Below are positions 54,759 through 63,989 of a stretch of DNA of 64,000 bases, piece after piece. Under the pieces are notes generated by a model. The model saw nothing but the letters and a program-made list of their open reading frames with translations. It ran no database searches and had not been told where the DNA came from. Origin of the DNA: SMYC01 sp963578475. Lineage in GTDB: Bacteria > Acidobacteriota > Vicinamibacteria > Marinacidobacterales > SMYC01. The stretch spans positions 1 through 64,000 of the forward strand of contig CAUZCL010000005.1 in assembly GCA_963578475.1 (NCBI GenBank), read 5' to 3'. A program made the translations under genes and the position numbers. Positions within the stretch are counted from its first letter, which is position 1, and each line of letters begins with the position of its first letter.

Positions 54759-55543
54759 CGGCGACGCCCGTTCTCGTCTCGGCGCGCGAGATCGTCAAGC
54801 TTTTTCCCATCCAGCACGGCCTCCTGATGCGCCATAGCGGCGACGTGCGGGCGGTCGACCGCGTGAGCCTCGAAATCTACAAAGGCGAGACTCTCGCGCT
54901 CGTCGGCGAGTCCGGCTCGGGCAAGAGCACGCTCGGGAGGATCCTGCTTCGGCTAATGGAGCCGACGAGCGGCAGCCTCGAGTTCGACGGCGTTGATCTT
55001 CTGACGCTGGAGCGGGAGCCACTTCGCAAGATGCGGCGCCGGATGCAAATCATCTTTCAAGATCCCTATTCTTCGCTCAACCCGACGATGACGGTGCGCA
55101 CAATCGTGCGCGAGCCGCTGACGATCCACCGCCTCGGCACGAAAGCGGAGCGCAACGAGCGAACGATGGAGCTTCTGGCTCTCGTCTGGCTGAAGTCGGA
55201 GCTTGCGGGCCGATACCCACACGAGCTCAGTGGAGGCGAGCGGCAGCGCGTCGGAATCGCGCGGGCTCTTGCACTCGAGCCAGACTTTCTCGTGGCGGAC
55301 GAGCCCGTAACCGCGCTCGACGTTTCGATACAGGCGCAGATCCTGAATTTACTGCTCGGACTTCAGGAAAAATTGCAGCTCACTTACTTGTTCATCGCCC
55401 ACGATCTGCGCGTTGTCGAACATGTTGCCGACCGAGTCGCGGTGATGCATCAGGGGAAGCTCGTCGAGCTCCAGTCCCGCGTGGAGCTTTTCCAGCATCC
55501 CGAGCACGCGCACACGAAAGAGTCATTGGCGTCTATCCCGTAG
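54755..55543 (+). CDS. Peptide ABC transporter ATPase (DppF/OppF type)
   Basis: A 262-residue ATPase: VGESGSGKSTLGRILLRLME (Walker A), IIFQDPYSSLNPTMTVRTIV (Q-loop), ELSGGERQRVGIARAL (signature), FLVADEPVTALDVSIQAQIL (Walker B), AHDLRVVEHVADRVAV (H-loop). The tail is shorter than usual. It overlaps the broken DppD gene (ATGA) and lacks permease or binding-protein partners in the window, so it is probably left without a partner. Intact. Confidence 0.83.
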   Translation: MTATPVLVSAREIVKLFPIQHGLLMRHSGDVRAVDRVSLEIYKGETLALVGESGSGKSTLGRILLRLMEPTSGSLEFDGVDLLTLEREPLRKMRRRMQIIFQDPYSSLNPTMTVRTIVREPLTIHRLGTKAERNERTMELLALVWLKSELAGRYPHELSGGERQRVGIARALALEPDFLVADEPVTALDVSIQAQILNLLLGLQEKLQLTYLFIAHDLRVVEHVADRVAVMHQGKLVELQSRVELFQHPEHAHTKESLASIP

Positions 55544-55570
55544 CAGGCCCGTAGCTATATACTCCGGCGC

Positions 55571-56218
55571 ATGCAGTTCGATCTCTTCGATGCCGGCGCC
55601 AATACCATTCTCGGGGCCGAGAGCTACGCGGAGTTCAAGGACAAGCTGCGGGACAGCGGGTGCGACAAATGTGCCCTGCACGCGGGGCGGACGAACATCG
55701 TTGTCGACCGAGGCAACCCAGAGGCTTACATCATGACGATTGGCGAAGGTCCCGGCGAGAACGAAGACAAGCAAGCCCTCGCTTTCGTCGGTCGAGCGGG
55801 GAAGATGTTCGACAAGATCATGGACGCCGTGGGCATCGACACCAATCGCGACATGCTCATCGCCAACGTCGTCAAGTGCCGGCCGCCGGAGAACCGCAGC
55901 CCGCGCGCCGAGGAAGCCGCGGAATGTATCTCTTACTTGCAGCGTCAGATCGAGCTCGTGAAGCCGAAAATCGTGCTACTGCTCGGAGCCACGGCGCTCA
56001 AGCACATGGACAAGTCGAAGACCAGCTTTCAGATGAGCGACGAGGCGGGGAAGTTCTTTACTCTTCCGGACTATCCGGGGATTCAGTTCATGGTGCTCTA
56101 CCACCCCGCCGCGCTTCTCTACAACGGGAAGCTCAAGCCCGCGATGTGGCAGCACGTGAAGCACCTGCGGCGGTATCTGGAGTCGAACGGGCTTTATAGG
56201 AAGGCGCGGGCGAATTAG
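55571..56218 (+). CDS. udg: Family 4 uracil-DNA glycosylase
   Basis: A 215-residue [4Fe-4S] glycosylase. Cys at 31, 34, 103 and 119 (CDKCAL, KCRPPE, AAECIS) are the cluster ligands; IGEGPGENEDKQALAFVGRA is the active-site loop, LYHPAALLYN carries the catalytic His. It removes uracil from DNA in the cytoplasm. TATACT ends seven bases before the ATG. Part of a related copy is embedded in the neighbouring kinase remnant. Confidence 0.88.
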   Translation: MQFDLFDAGANTILGAESYAEFKDKLRDSGCDKCALHAGRTNIVVDRGNPEAYIMTIGEGPGENEDKQALAFVGRAGKMFDKIMDAVGIDTNRDMLIANVVKCRPPENRSPRAEEAAECISYLQRQIELVKPKIVLLLGATALKHMDKSKTSFQMSDEAGKFFTLPDYPGIQFMVLYHPAALLYNGKLKPAMWQHVKHLRRYLESNGLYRKARAN

Positions 56219-57245
56219 GGCTCGGTGGGGACGAGGCGCTCGAGCTCCTCGAACCAGTTCAGCACCAGGTTGAGCTCCGCCCGAGCCGTCTCGCCCGACG
56301 ATTCCCGGATTGTCAGGAAGCGCTTTCCGTCGGGAGAGATATCGTAGCTGCGCCAGACGTAGTTTGCTGGCGTGAACTTCGGTCCCCTGAGATCGTCATA
56401 CAGGAGGCGGTTGCCGTCCGAAGTGAACCCGTTTGGGTAATGTCGACTCGGCGCGTCGGTGAGGCGCTCGACCGCGCCCGTTCCGTCCGCCGCTTTCCAA
56501 TACAGGCTCCTCTTCGCTCCGTCACGCCGCGACGAGAACACCAATCGCCGACCGTCGGGCGTCCAAACGGGGTTGCCGTCGAAAGCAAGCGCGAAGGTGA
56601 GTCGCGTCATGGTCTCGCGGGCGAAGTCCCACCTCCAGATGTTAGACGGGTCGAGCACGCCGAGCGCGACCGAGTTTCCGTCGGGCGCTATGCGCGCTTG
56701 GTGGTAGAAGCGCGGCTCCGCCTTCAACACCTCCTCAGTTCCTTGCCGATCCACCCAGACGAGCACGCGCGTCCTGGCAGCGTTCTCGGTGATGTAGACC
56801 AGGGACCCCGTATCGGACACGCTGAATGGCGCCGCAGCCCTAGCGTCGCTCGTCGAGATCCCCTCCGCCATGGGGACGGGACCGCCCATCACCTCGAGCG
56901 GGGGTCACCGCTGAAACCCGGTCGATTCCGGGTGCGTCCCCGCACAGAGAAGTAACCCATCCGCTCAGGTCATGCACGATTGGTGAGGGGCCGGGCGAGA
57001 ACGAAGACAAGCAAGCCCTCGCTTTCGTCGGTCGAGCGGGAAAGATGTTCGACAAGGTCATGGACGCGGTGGGCTTCGACACCAAGCATGACATGCTCAT
57101 CGCCAACGTCGTCAAATGCCGGCCGCCGGAGAATTGCAGCCCGCGCGCCGAGGAAGCGGCGGAACGTGGCCTCGCCCATACCGCCCACACCGAGAGGCTC
57201 AAGAATCTCGTAGTGACCCAGGCAGCTGCCGGATTCGAGCACCAC
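56215..57245 (-). pseudogene. Chimeric remnant of a Ser/Thr kinase-TolB protein interrupted by a UDG fragment
   Basis: Read on the minus strand. From GTG at 57245, VLESGSCLGHYEILEPLGVG and GMGEA are the start of a protein kinase (glycine-rich loop). Near 57166 this is replaced by a piece of uracil-DNA glycosylase in the opposite orientation (56971-57165). After a short unrecognised stretch (56893-56970), VMGGPVPMAEGISTSDARAA and TolB/WD-like propeller repeats follow (WVDRQGTEEVLKAEPRFYHQ, PDGRRLVFSSRRDGA) to 56215. The kinase catalytic core, membrane helix and part of the propeller are missing. Not functional. Confidence 0.78.
56971..57165 (+). repeat. Partial diverged copy of the uracil-DNA glycosylase gene
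   Basis: About 190 bases match 55731-55925 with roughly 16 differences by eye, many at third codon positions; this covers IGEGPGENEDKQALAFVGRA, MLIANVVKCRPPE and on. The edges are at an ATG-like join on the left and at GCGGAACG on the right. It is in the same orientation as the intact udg gene, opposite to the kinase remnant around it. It comes from a diverged UDG copy, not a recent duplication. Confidence 0.8.
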
Positions 57246-57406
57246 CGCCCGTCAGTTATAGCAGATCACGCGCCAGGCGGGACGCGAAGTTGAGCGCTGC
57301 CGCTGGTCGGCGTCGGAGCTCTACTTTGTACCAGTAACGAAGGTGGCTTGAGCGCGGAGACCTCAATGCCTCGCACGGGGTATGGCTGGGCTGCACCCGA
57401 CTACAA

Positions 57407-58677
57407 CTAGGGTGTGTACCAGATCGGTGATGTATACGCACGCTCCTGGTGGCTCAGCGGTACGTCCGCCGGCATTTTGAAGCCGAAGAACTTCGCGTCG
57501 TAAGCCTGCCAGGTAGGGGTCGGGATCTCCAGGACACGAACGTAGTAGACAGCGCTGTGATCTGGATTGAAGTCCGGATCGGTCCACACGGCGCGCAATT
57601 CGGCATCACCAATGTTGTTGAGATAGCTCGCCTCGGCTTCGTCGACCGTGTGGCCGACTGGCGTTGTGCAGCGGCCGTCCGGACCGATCGCGCGGGGCCG
57701 TTGGAGACAGCGACGTCGTAGACCCGCTCGTGCCGGTCACCGCCCTCGTCAACCCACCCCTTGACGATCTGGACGCGGTCGAGATTGCAGGACCACGGGT
57801 CCTTGGCGGCCCCCACCATAAAGAACGGGGCCCCTGCGCCGTTCGGTGCTTCACGCAAGTCACCCCCCATCGGAACACCCTTTCGGTAGCCAATCGCCAC
57901 CGCGTCGGGCCGGAAGACGTCATTCTCACCGTAATCCAAGCCGCCGAAAAAACGCACCGTGATGCGTGTACCGGTCGTCGCGTAGGTCTCTTTCTTTTGC
58001 ATCGCCTCGAAAAGCGCCTCGCGGGTGTTCTCGCGGGCCCACACTCCTGCGAGCCCAGAGGCCAGCGTCTCGTAGGAATAGGTCGTTAGCGCCTCGTCGC
58101 CAGCGACGGACGCGATCACCACGTGCTCCCAGCGATCGGAAGACGGCTCCATGGTCGGGGTCTTGCTCCAGTTGTTCTCGTCCCGGGTAGTGGCCAGTGA
58201 GGTGTGCGCGTCTGTGCTTCCGATCATGCCGAATTTGTAAGGGTTGACGCCCAGCTTCTTCTCTTGTTGGAGGCCCACCTGCAAGGCGGTGCGCGCGTAT
58301 TCATACTAGAGCATCCAGTCCTCTTTTGGCTTGAGGCCAGCAATGTCGCCCTTGTCCCCAAGTGCCGTAGTCGGCGAACTCGTCGTTGGGCGAAAGAAAG
58401 CGATGCGCCTCGCCGTCGCCCTTCATCTGGGTGACCTCGTATAGCGGTTCCCAACGGCGGCGCGTCTCGGCGTAGGCTCGGTCGGTTGGCCGTTCAGCGG
58501 CTCGAGCGGGAACATCTGCCCGTTGGAGACATTGCCGTTATGGGCGATGGCGAGAACGCTTCCGCCGGTCGTCTCCTCATAGGCTGCAAGATATTCCCAC
58601 AGTTTCTCCGGATCCGCCGAGTCTGCCGCGCTGAAAGGTAGGACTTTCCCAGCCTTGTCTCGCCAGTCTGACATCAT
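57407..58677 (-). pseudogene. DUF3604 protein, truncated, with frameshifts and an amber codon
   Basis: The protein begins abruptly at about 58677 (DWRDKAGKVLPFSAADSADP, TTGGSVLAIAHNGNVSNGQM) without its first 250-300 residues. Frames change between 58500 and 58310; at 58306-58308 there is an in-frame TAG where relatives have an acidic residue (DWML-x-YEYAR). Then comes MIGSTDAHTSLATTRDENNW, GGLDYGENDVFRP, and after a jump near 57690 GHTVDEAEASYLNNIGDAEL and VLEIPTPTWQAYDAKFFGF to the stop. The family is a large exported PHP-like protein of unclear role. Confidence 0.72.
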
Positions 58678-58731
58678 GGAAGTAGAGCGTGGGTGTCTTG
58701 ACGAGGCGTTGCCGAACGCTGAAACGTCTGC

Positions 58732-60558
58732 CTAAGGCCAGCGGGAAAGCTGGACCTTGACTTCCAAGATGCGGTTGTCGCGCCGGATTTTCGCCTTGAT
58801 GGTCTCGCCCGGCCTTTTTTGCCGGAGAAGCGCCGTCGCCCGCCTGCCCGTCGACACGACGCGCCCGTCGAGCTCGAGCAACACGTCGCCCGCTTGCAGC
58901 CCGGCGAGCGCGGCCGGCCCGCCATCCTCCACGTAAGAGAAGCGCACGCCCTCACCGGTGAAGTTGTTGTCGACGCCGATACCGAAGTAGGCGGTCTCGC
59001 GCGCGGCCCGACGCCGGGAAACGATGTCGCCGCCGCGCGACACACGGAGCACGGGTCGCTCGTCGCTACGCAGCAAAAAGTCGGAGACGTTGTAGCTGAA
59101 ACGGAGAACGCGCTCCACTCCCTCGTAGTGGACGAATTGGGGATCGTCGGTGGGTTTGTGGTAGTCGCCGTGAAGTCCCGTAAACAGGAATAATGCCGGC
59201 ACACCGGCGCGGATGAACGACGTGTGGTCGCTCCCGCCTGCAGCCGAGAAGCGGCCTGAATAGGTCAACCCTTCGTCCTCGGCTAGCTTTGCCACAGCTT
59301 CTACGAGGCTCGGAACGAGCTCGATGCCTCCAATGAAGATGCGGTTGTGGCGAAGCCGGCCAATCATGTCGAGGTTCACCATCGCGATAGCGTCTTCGAG
59401 ACGGCGCGTCGGGTTCTCCGTGTAGTGATAGGAGCCGCGAAGGCCGAGCTCTTCACCCGCGAACGCCGCGAAGAGAATGCCGCGGGGACGATCCTCCATC
59501 TCGGAAAAGATACGGGCGAGCTCGAGCATACCGGCGACGCCGGACGCGTTGTCGTCGGCGCCGTTGTGGATCTGGCCCGTCGCCGTCCGCTCGCGACTCC
59601 CCTTCTTACCGAGCCCCAGATGATCGTAATGCGCCCCGATCACGATGTGCTCGCGCGTCCTTCCGTCGGTGGGCGGCAAGTAGGCGAGCACGTTGGACAC
59701 TTCCACAATCGTGCGTCGGACGTCGATCGAAAGCCGGATCGAGACACCTTCGAGCTCGACGGATCTCGGGGCGAGCCCCTCATCGATACGTGTCTGGAGC
59801 TCGCGCAGGTTCAAGCCTTGCGCCGCGAGGATCTCCTCGGCATGCGTCCGGCCAAGATGCATGATCGGCACCGGAATTCCAACGGCGCCGACGTTCGCTC
59901 CAAATGGCACGAGGGGATCCTCACGATGATGCAGCGGGCCGTTCACGATCATGATCGCTGCAGCGCCGTGGCTGACGGCGTTCTCGGCCTTGCGCACGAA
60001 AGTGGCGTGCCAGCCGTTCTTGTCGAAAGGTCCTCTCTCGAGCGCCTGCCCCGGAACGTAGCGGAGCACCATCACGATCTTTCCCTCGACGTCGATCCCG
60101 CTGTAATCGTCGTAATCGTGCTCGGGTGCGGTCACGCCATAACCGACGAACACGACGGAGGCCGCGACCTCGCCGGCGGAGCTGAACGTCATCGGAACGA
60201 AATCGGACGGATATTCCAGGGGTCGCTCGCGCTCCGAATATTGAAGCGCGACTTCCGTGTGTCGCCCGATCTCTTTGTCGAGCTCGATACGAAACGTCTG
60301 GTAAAAACCGTCCCGCGCGCCCGCGGGCTCGAGTCCGAGCTCTTCGAATTGCTTCGCGAGATAGGCCGCTGCTAAGCGAAGGCCTTCGTCACCATTTCCC
60401 CGGCCGGCGAGCTCGTCCGAGGCGAGATATTGGATGTGCTTTTCGAGAGCCCTACGTTCAATCTTGGGTTTCTCGACCGCGTGCAATGTGGCGGCAATAG
60501 TGAGTGCGAGCCCGCCCACAGCGGTCACTTCGAGAGCTCGTCTTGCGACGGTCGTCAT
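58732..60558 (-). CDS. M28-family aminopeptidase with PA and PDZ domains
   Basis: A 608-residue exported metallopeptidase: signal/anchor at about 10-28, then HIQYLASDELAGRGNGDEGL, a PA insert (VVFVGYGVTAPEHDYDDYSG), and the catalytic domain with IGAHYDHLG, GADDNASGVAGMLELA, AGEELGLRGSYHY, NLDMIGR and the final His in HKPTDD (di-zinc ligands). The C-terminal PDZ (GIGVDNNFTGEGVRFSYVED, GLQAGDVLLELDGRVVSTGR) probably binds substrates. It releases amino acids in the periplasm. Intact. Confidence 0.88.
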   Translation of the reverse strand: MTTVARRALEVTAVGGLALTIAATLHAVEKPKIERRALEKHIQYLASDELAGRGNGDEGLRLAAAYLAKQFEELGLEPAGARDGFYQTFRIELDKEIGRHTEVALQYSERERPLEYPSDFVPMTFSSAGEVAASVVFVGYGVTAPEHDYDDYSGIDVEGKIVMVLRYVPGQALERGPFDKNGWHATFVRKAENAVSHGAAAIMIVNGPLHHREDPLVPFGANVGAVGIPVPIMHLGRTHAEEILAAQGLNLRELQTRIDEGLAPRSVELEGVSIRLSIDVRRTIVEVSNVLAYLPPTDGRTREHIVIGAHYDHLGLGKKGSRERTATGQIHNGADDNASGVAGMLELARIFSEMEDRPRGILFAAFAGEELGLRGSYHYTENPTRRLEDAIAMVNLDMIGRLRHNRIFIGGIELVPSLVEAVAKLAEDEGLTYSGRFSAAGGSDHTSFIRAGVPALFLFTGLHGDYHKPTDDPQFVHYEGVERVLRFSYNVSDFLLRSDERPVLRVSRGGDIVSRRRAARETAYFGIGVDNNFTGEGVRFSYVEDGGPAALAGLQAGDVLLELDGRVVSTGRRATALLRQKRPGETIKAKIRRDNRILEVKVQLSRWP

Positions 60559-60617
60559 TTTTTAGAGTGAACCTGCAGCCGAGCGCCTCGTCGAAGGGCA
60601 GCGACGCTCGATGATTT

Positions 60618-60686
60618 CTAGATGTGAACTCCGGCTCCCATCGACCAGTATAGGCCGACGCCGCCGTACATCCAAAAGCGATTCAT
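60618..60686 (-). pseudogene. Possible C-terminal remnant of an outer-membrane barrel protein
   Basis: A 22-codon frame, MNRFWMYGGVGLYWSMGAGV, ending HI, starts with an ATG that overlaps the RNase HII stop (ATGA). Its aromatic, alternating sequence resembles the last strands of a beta-barrel. It is too short to be a whole gene. Chance cannot be excluded. Confidence 0.25.
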
Positions 60687-61369
60687 ATCGATCCGTGACC
60701 GTCCGGAAAGAGCGGGAGCGGCCTCGGCTCGAGCTCCTCCAGCACTTTCCATCCCCAGCTACGGCGCGTCTCGTCCGGTAAACGCTGATATCGCTCGTGA
60801 TAGCGCCGCAGGAATGCCGCCGTCGCGGCATTGACGTAGCCGCCGCCGCGGATGGGTCCGAACTCCGCGTCGTAGCGCGCGGCAATCTCTCCGAAAAGGG
60901 CGTCCCGCCGCACTTTCGCGATGATGGACGCGGCGGCGACAGCGACGTGGTGCTGTTCGCCGAAATTGAACGCCCGCAGATGGGCGTAGCGTTGTCGCAG
61001 CAGCCCGAAGACTTTCTCGCCATCGGCAATGATCCGTTTGACGGCGACGGTTCGGTCGATGATGTTCGTGGCCGCGATGCGCTCGAGCTCGTTGAGAAGC
61101 CCATGGTCGCAATAGCGGTCCACCTCCTCGTGGTCGCATACCTCCACCTGAACGTCTTCCGCAAGGCGGCCGATATGCTCCGCGAGCTCGGCACGCCGCG
61201 CACGCGCTTCCTTCCCCGCCCCGAACTCCTTCGAGTCCACGACCCCACGCCGGGTCAGCGCCGAAGTGGCTTGAGGCTTGAGAACAACACCCGCCACTAC
61301 CATCGGTCCGAGAACCGGTCCTCGCCCTGCCTCGTCGATGCCGAGAATCACGACCCTATGCTTTCGCAT
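60683..61369 (-). CDS. rnhB: Ribonuclease HII
   Basis: A 228-residue enzyme: VVILGIDEAGRGPVLGPMVV carries the catalytic DEAGRG motif, RRGVVDSKEF the second signature, and VAVAAASIIAKVRRDALF the third, with GSI-type final Asp replaced by KVLEELEPRP at the end. It cleaves RNA in RNA-DNA hybrids and single ribonucleotides in DNA. Start at 61369 is the conserved one; the frame continues 150 codons upstream but is unrelated there. Intact. Confidence 0.9.
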   Translation of the reverse strand: MRKHRVVILGIDEAGRGPVLGPMVVAGVVLKPQATSALTRRGVVDSKEFGAGKEARARRAELAEHIGRLAEDVQVEVCDHEEVDRYCDHGLLNELERIAATNIIDRTVAVKRIIADGEKVFGLLRQRYAHLRAFNFGEQHHVAVAAASIIAKVRRDALFGEIAARYDAEFGPIRGGGYVNAATAAFLRRYHERYQRLPDETRRSWGWKVLEELEPRPLPLFPDGHGSI

Positions 61370-61462
61370 CAGGGGCACCGGTTGCAACGATAAACGCAAC
61401 CCGCTAAAAGTATGACCGAGCTCACAGGGGTTCCAACGAGAAGCGAAGGAGACTCTCAGAAT

Positions 61463-62920
61463 ATGAGTGAGGCGGAGACAAAAGGACAGGGCGTCTACAA
61501 CGTCGTGGTCATTGGTGCCGGCACAGCGGGTCTTGTCACTGCGGCGGGGACGGTCGGGCTCGGTGGACGCGCCGCGCTCATCGAGGCCAAGAAAATGGGA
61601 GGCGATTGCCTGAACTACGGATGCGTTCCGTCCAAGGCGCTGATCTCCTCCGCGAAGCTCCTCGAGCGCATCCGCCACGCCAATAAGATGGGTCTCGGGA
61701 AGATGGAGCCCTCCTTCCAGTTCGAAGATGTCTTTGCGCGCATGCGCGAGCGGCGCGCCAAGATTGAGCCGAACGACTCCGTCGAGCGGTTCGAAGGCCT
61801 GGGGGTCGACGTCTTCCAAGCGCGCGCGAAGTTCGTTTCACCTCATGAAGTGGAGCTCGATGACGGCACGCGTCTGAAAGCCCGCAATTTCGTTGTCGCG
61901 ACCGGGACGACAGCCCTCGTGCTCCCCATCCGGGGGCTCGACACCGTGCCCTATTACACGAATGAGACGATCTTCGACGAGATGCCGACGGCGCCTTCCT
62001 CGATGATCATTCTCGGTGGAGGGCCGATCGGGTGCGAGTTTGCACAAGTCATGAGTCGGCTCGGCGTTCGCGTCAAGCTCGTGGAGCTTCTCCCCCGGCT
62101 TCTTCCTCGAGACGACGCCGATGCGAGCGGACTCATAACAGAACGCTTCGCCGACGAAGGCATCGAAGTCTTGACGGGCACGAAAGCCACACGCTTCGAG
62201 CACAAAGACGGCGTCACCATCGCGACGGTCGAGAATGCGAGCGGCGAGCACGAGCTTCGAGCCGAAGCATTGCTCGTAGCCACGGGCCGGAAGGCCAATG
62301 TCGAGAACCTCGGTCTCGATGAAGCAGGCATCGCCTACGATTACCGCGGCGTCACCGTCGACGAGACGCTCACCACATCGCAGTCTCACATCTTCGCATG
62401 CGGGGACGTCGCTGGGCCCTACCAGTTCACGCACACGGCGGACTACCAGGCGCGCGTCGTCGTACGGAACATTCTCATCCCTTGGTTCAAGTCGAAAGCC
62501 GACTACACCTGGGTGCCTTGGGTGACCTATACCGACCCCGAAGTCGCGCAGTGCGGCCTAACGGAGGACGAAGCCAAGAAGAAAACCGTCGCCTACGACG
62601 TCTTCCGCTTCGACTGGAAGGATTTGGACCGAGCCATCACCGACAGCGAAACCACGGGCTTCGTCAAAGTTCTCACCAAGAAAGACACGGACCGAATCCT
62701 CGGAGCTACCGTCGTTGGTTTTCATGGTGGCGATGTCATGCACGAGCTTCTCGTCGCAGGCAAACACGGCATCGGCCTCTCGAAGCTTTCCGGAACGATC
62801 CACGCGTATCCGACACTATCGGCTTGCGTGCAGCGCGTCGCCGATGCGTACCAGAAAACGAAGCTCACGCCCACGGTCGCGAACATCTTCAAGTGGCTCT
62901 ACAAATGGAGGCGCGCCTGA
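61463..62920 (+). CDS. FAD-dependent disulfide oxidoreductase (MerA/dihydrolipoyl dehydrogenase-like)
   Basis: A 485-residue enzyme of the pyridine nucleotide-disulfide reductase family. VVVIGAGTAGLVTAAG binds FAD; MGGDCLNYGCVPSKALI holds the redox Cys pair (C-x4-C); IILGGGPIGCEFAQVM binds NAD(P); IFACGDVAGP closes the FAD site; TIHAYPTLSACVQRVADAYQ is the interface with the catalytic His. No N-terminal metal-binding domain and no C-terminal Cys pair of MerA. It is coupled to a TVP38 gene (TGATG overlap), a frequent pairing. AAGGAG lies 12 bases upstream of the ATG. Confidence 0.85.
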   Translation: MSEAETKGQGVYNVVVIGAGTAGLVTAAGTVGLGGRAALIEAKKMGGDCLNYGCVPSKALISSAKLLERIRHANKMGLGKMEPSFQFEDVFARMRERRAKIEPNDSVERFEGLGVDVFQARAKFVSPHEVELDDGTRLKARNFVVATGTTALVLPIRGLDTVPYYTNETIFDEMPTAPSSMIILGGGPIGCEFAQVMSRLGVRVKLVELLPRLLPRDDADASGLITERFADEGIEVLTGTKATRFEHKDGVTIATVENASGEHELRAEALLVATGRKANVENLGLDEAGIAYDYRGVTVDETLTTSQSHIFACGDVAGPYQFTHTADYQARVVVRNILIPWFKSKADYTWVPWVTYTDPEVAQCGLTEDEAKKKTVAYDVFRFDWKDLDRAITDSETTGFVKVLTKKDTDRILGATVVGFHGGDVMHELLVAGKHGIGLSKLSGTIHAYPTLSACVQRVADAYQKTKLTPTVANIFKWLYKWRRA

Positions 62921-63612
62921 TGGCAGCCAAGAAATATCTCAAGGCCGTCATCGTCGTGTTGGCGATCGCCACCTTCGCTCTCGCCGCACGACAGCTCCCG
63001 ATCGAGAATTGGCTCGAATCTCTCAATGCCTGGGTCACGGATTTAGGTGTTCTCGGCATGGTCATCTTTGCGCTCGTCTATGCTGCAGCGACCGTGCTGA
63101 TGGTCCCGGGCTCGCTTCTTACCCTCGCCGGCGGCGCGGTGTTCGGACTCGTTCCCGGTTTCGTCACGGTCTGGAATGGCGCGACCCTCGGCGCCGCGCT
63201 CGCCTTTCTCGTTTCGCGCTTTCTCGCACGCAAACGGGTCGAGGCGTGGATTCAAGAGAAGCCGTCGTTCAGCGTCATCGACAAAGCCGTCGCCAGACAA
63301 GGCTGGAAGATCGTCTTTCTCACACGGCTATCACCCGTCTTCCCGTTCAACTTTCAGAACTACGCTTACGGTCTGACGAGCGTTTCCTTCTGGCACTACG
63401 TGCTCGCCTCGTGGACGGGCATGATCCCCGGCTCGTTTCTCTATGTTTATTTCGGAACCCTCGGGCGAAGCGGGCTCGAAGCCGCGTCGGGCACAGCGAG
63501 CGAGCAGACGCTGAAGCTCGCGCTGCAGGTCGTGGGCCTTTTCGCGACCCTCGCGGTGACGGTGCTCATTACCCGCACGGCGAAAAAAGCGCTAAACGCG
63601 GCCGGAGTCTAG
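62920..63612 (+). CDS. TVP38/TMEM64-family membrane protein
   Basis: A 230-residue membrane protein with five to six helices. The SNARE-associated/VTT core is GSLLTLAGGAVFGLVPGFVT, then FLTRLSPVFPFNFQNYAYGL (the FxxR-PxxP pattern) and WTGMIPGSFLYVYFGTLGRS. VTT proteins are thought to act as lipid scramblases. Its ATG overlaps the stop of the upstream flavoprotein. Intact. Confidence 0.87.
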   Translation: MAAKKYLKAVIVVLAIATFALAARQLPIENWLESLNAWVTDLGVLGMVIFALVYAAATVLMVPGSLLTLAGGAVFGLVPGFVTVWNGATLGAALAFLVSRFLARKRVEAWIQEKPSFSVIDKAVARQGWKIVFLTRLSPVFPFNFQNYAYGLTSVSFWHYVLASWTGMIPGSFLYVYFGTLGRSGLEAASGTASEQTLKLALQVVGLFATLAVTVLITRTAKKALNAAGV

Positions 63613-63632
63613 CCGGCCGAGGAGGTGTGCAA

Positions 63633-63989
63633 GTGGAGATTACGTCGGTCAAAATCATGCTCATGGTCCAGGACATGCCGCGCGCGAGCCGCTTTTATCA
63701 CGATGTCATCGGGCTCGAGGTAAAGTTCGAATCGCCGGAGTGGACTGAGCTCGCCTACGGAGACGCCATCGTCGCGCTTCACGGAGGCGGCAAGGGAGAG
63801 TTTCGCACCACCGGATTGGGCTTCCAAGTGAAAGACATCCGCGCTGCCTGTCGCGAGATGGAAGCCGGAGGCGGGAAAATCGCCTCACCGCCGATGGAGC
63901 GACCGGGCGAGCTGATCATCCTCGCCCAGATCGTCGACACCGAAGGCAATCAGTTCTCGCTCACCGAGTACCTCGGCACTAGTGCTTAG
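63633..63989 (+). CDS. VOC-family (glyoxalase-fold) protein
   Basis: A 118-residue single-domain VOC protein: KIMLMVQDMPRASRFYHDVI, GLEVKFESPEWTELAYGDAI, and IDTEGNQFSLTEYL at the end. It may bind a metal and act as a lyase, dioxygenase or resistance protein; the family is too diverse to name a reaction. The start is GTG at 63633, chosen because AGGAGG lies seven bases upstream. It follows the TVP38 gene by 20 bases. Confidence 0.8.
   Translation: MEITSVKIMLMVQDMPRASRFYHDVIGLEVKFESPEWTELAYGDAIVALHGGGKGEFRTTGLGFQVKDIRAACREMEAGGGKIASPPMERPGELIILAQIVDTEGNQFSLTEYLGTSA

Noticed and set aside
57246..57406. A short minus-strand frame ending in ASRLARDLL
   Set aside because: No homology recognised and no start; treated as spacer.
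62398..62919. A longer fused frame in front of the TVP38 gene
   Set aside because: It lies out of frame inside the flavoprotein gene; TGATG overlap marks the real TVP38 start.
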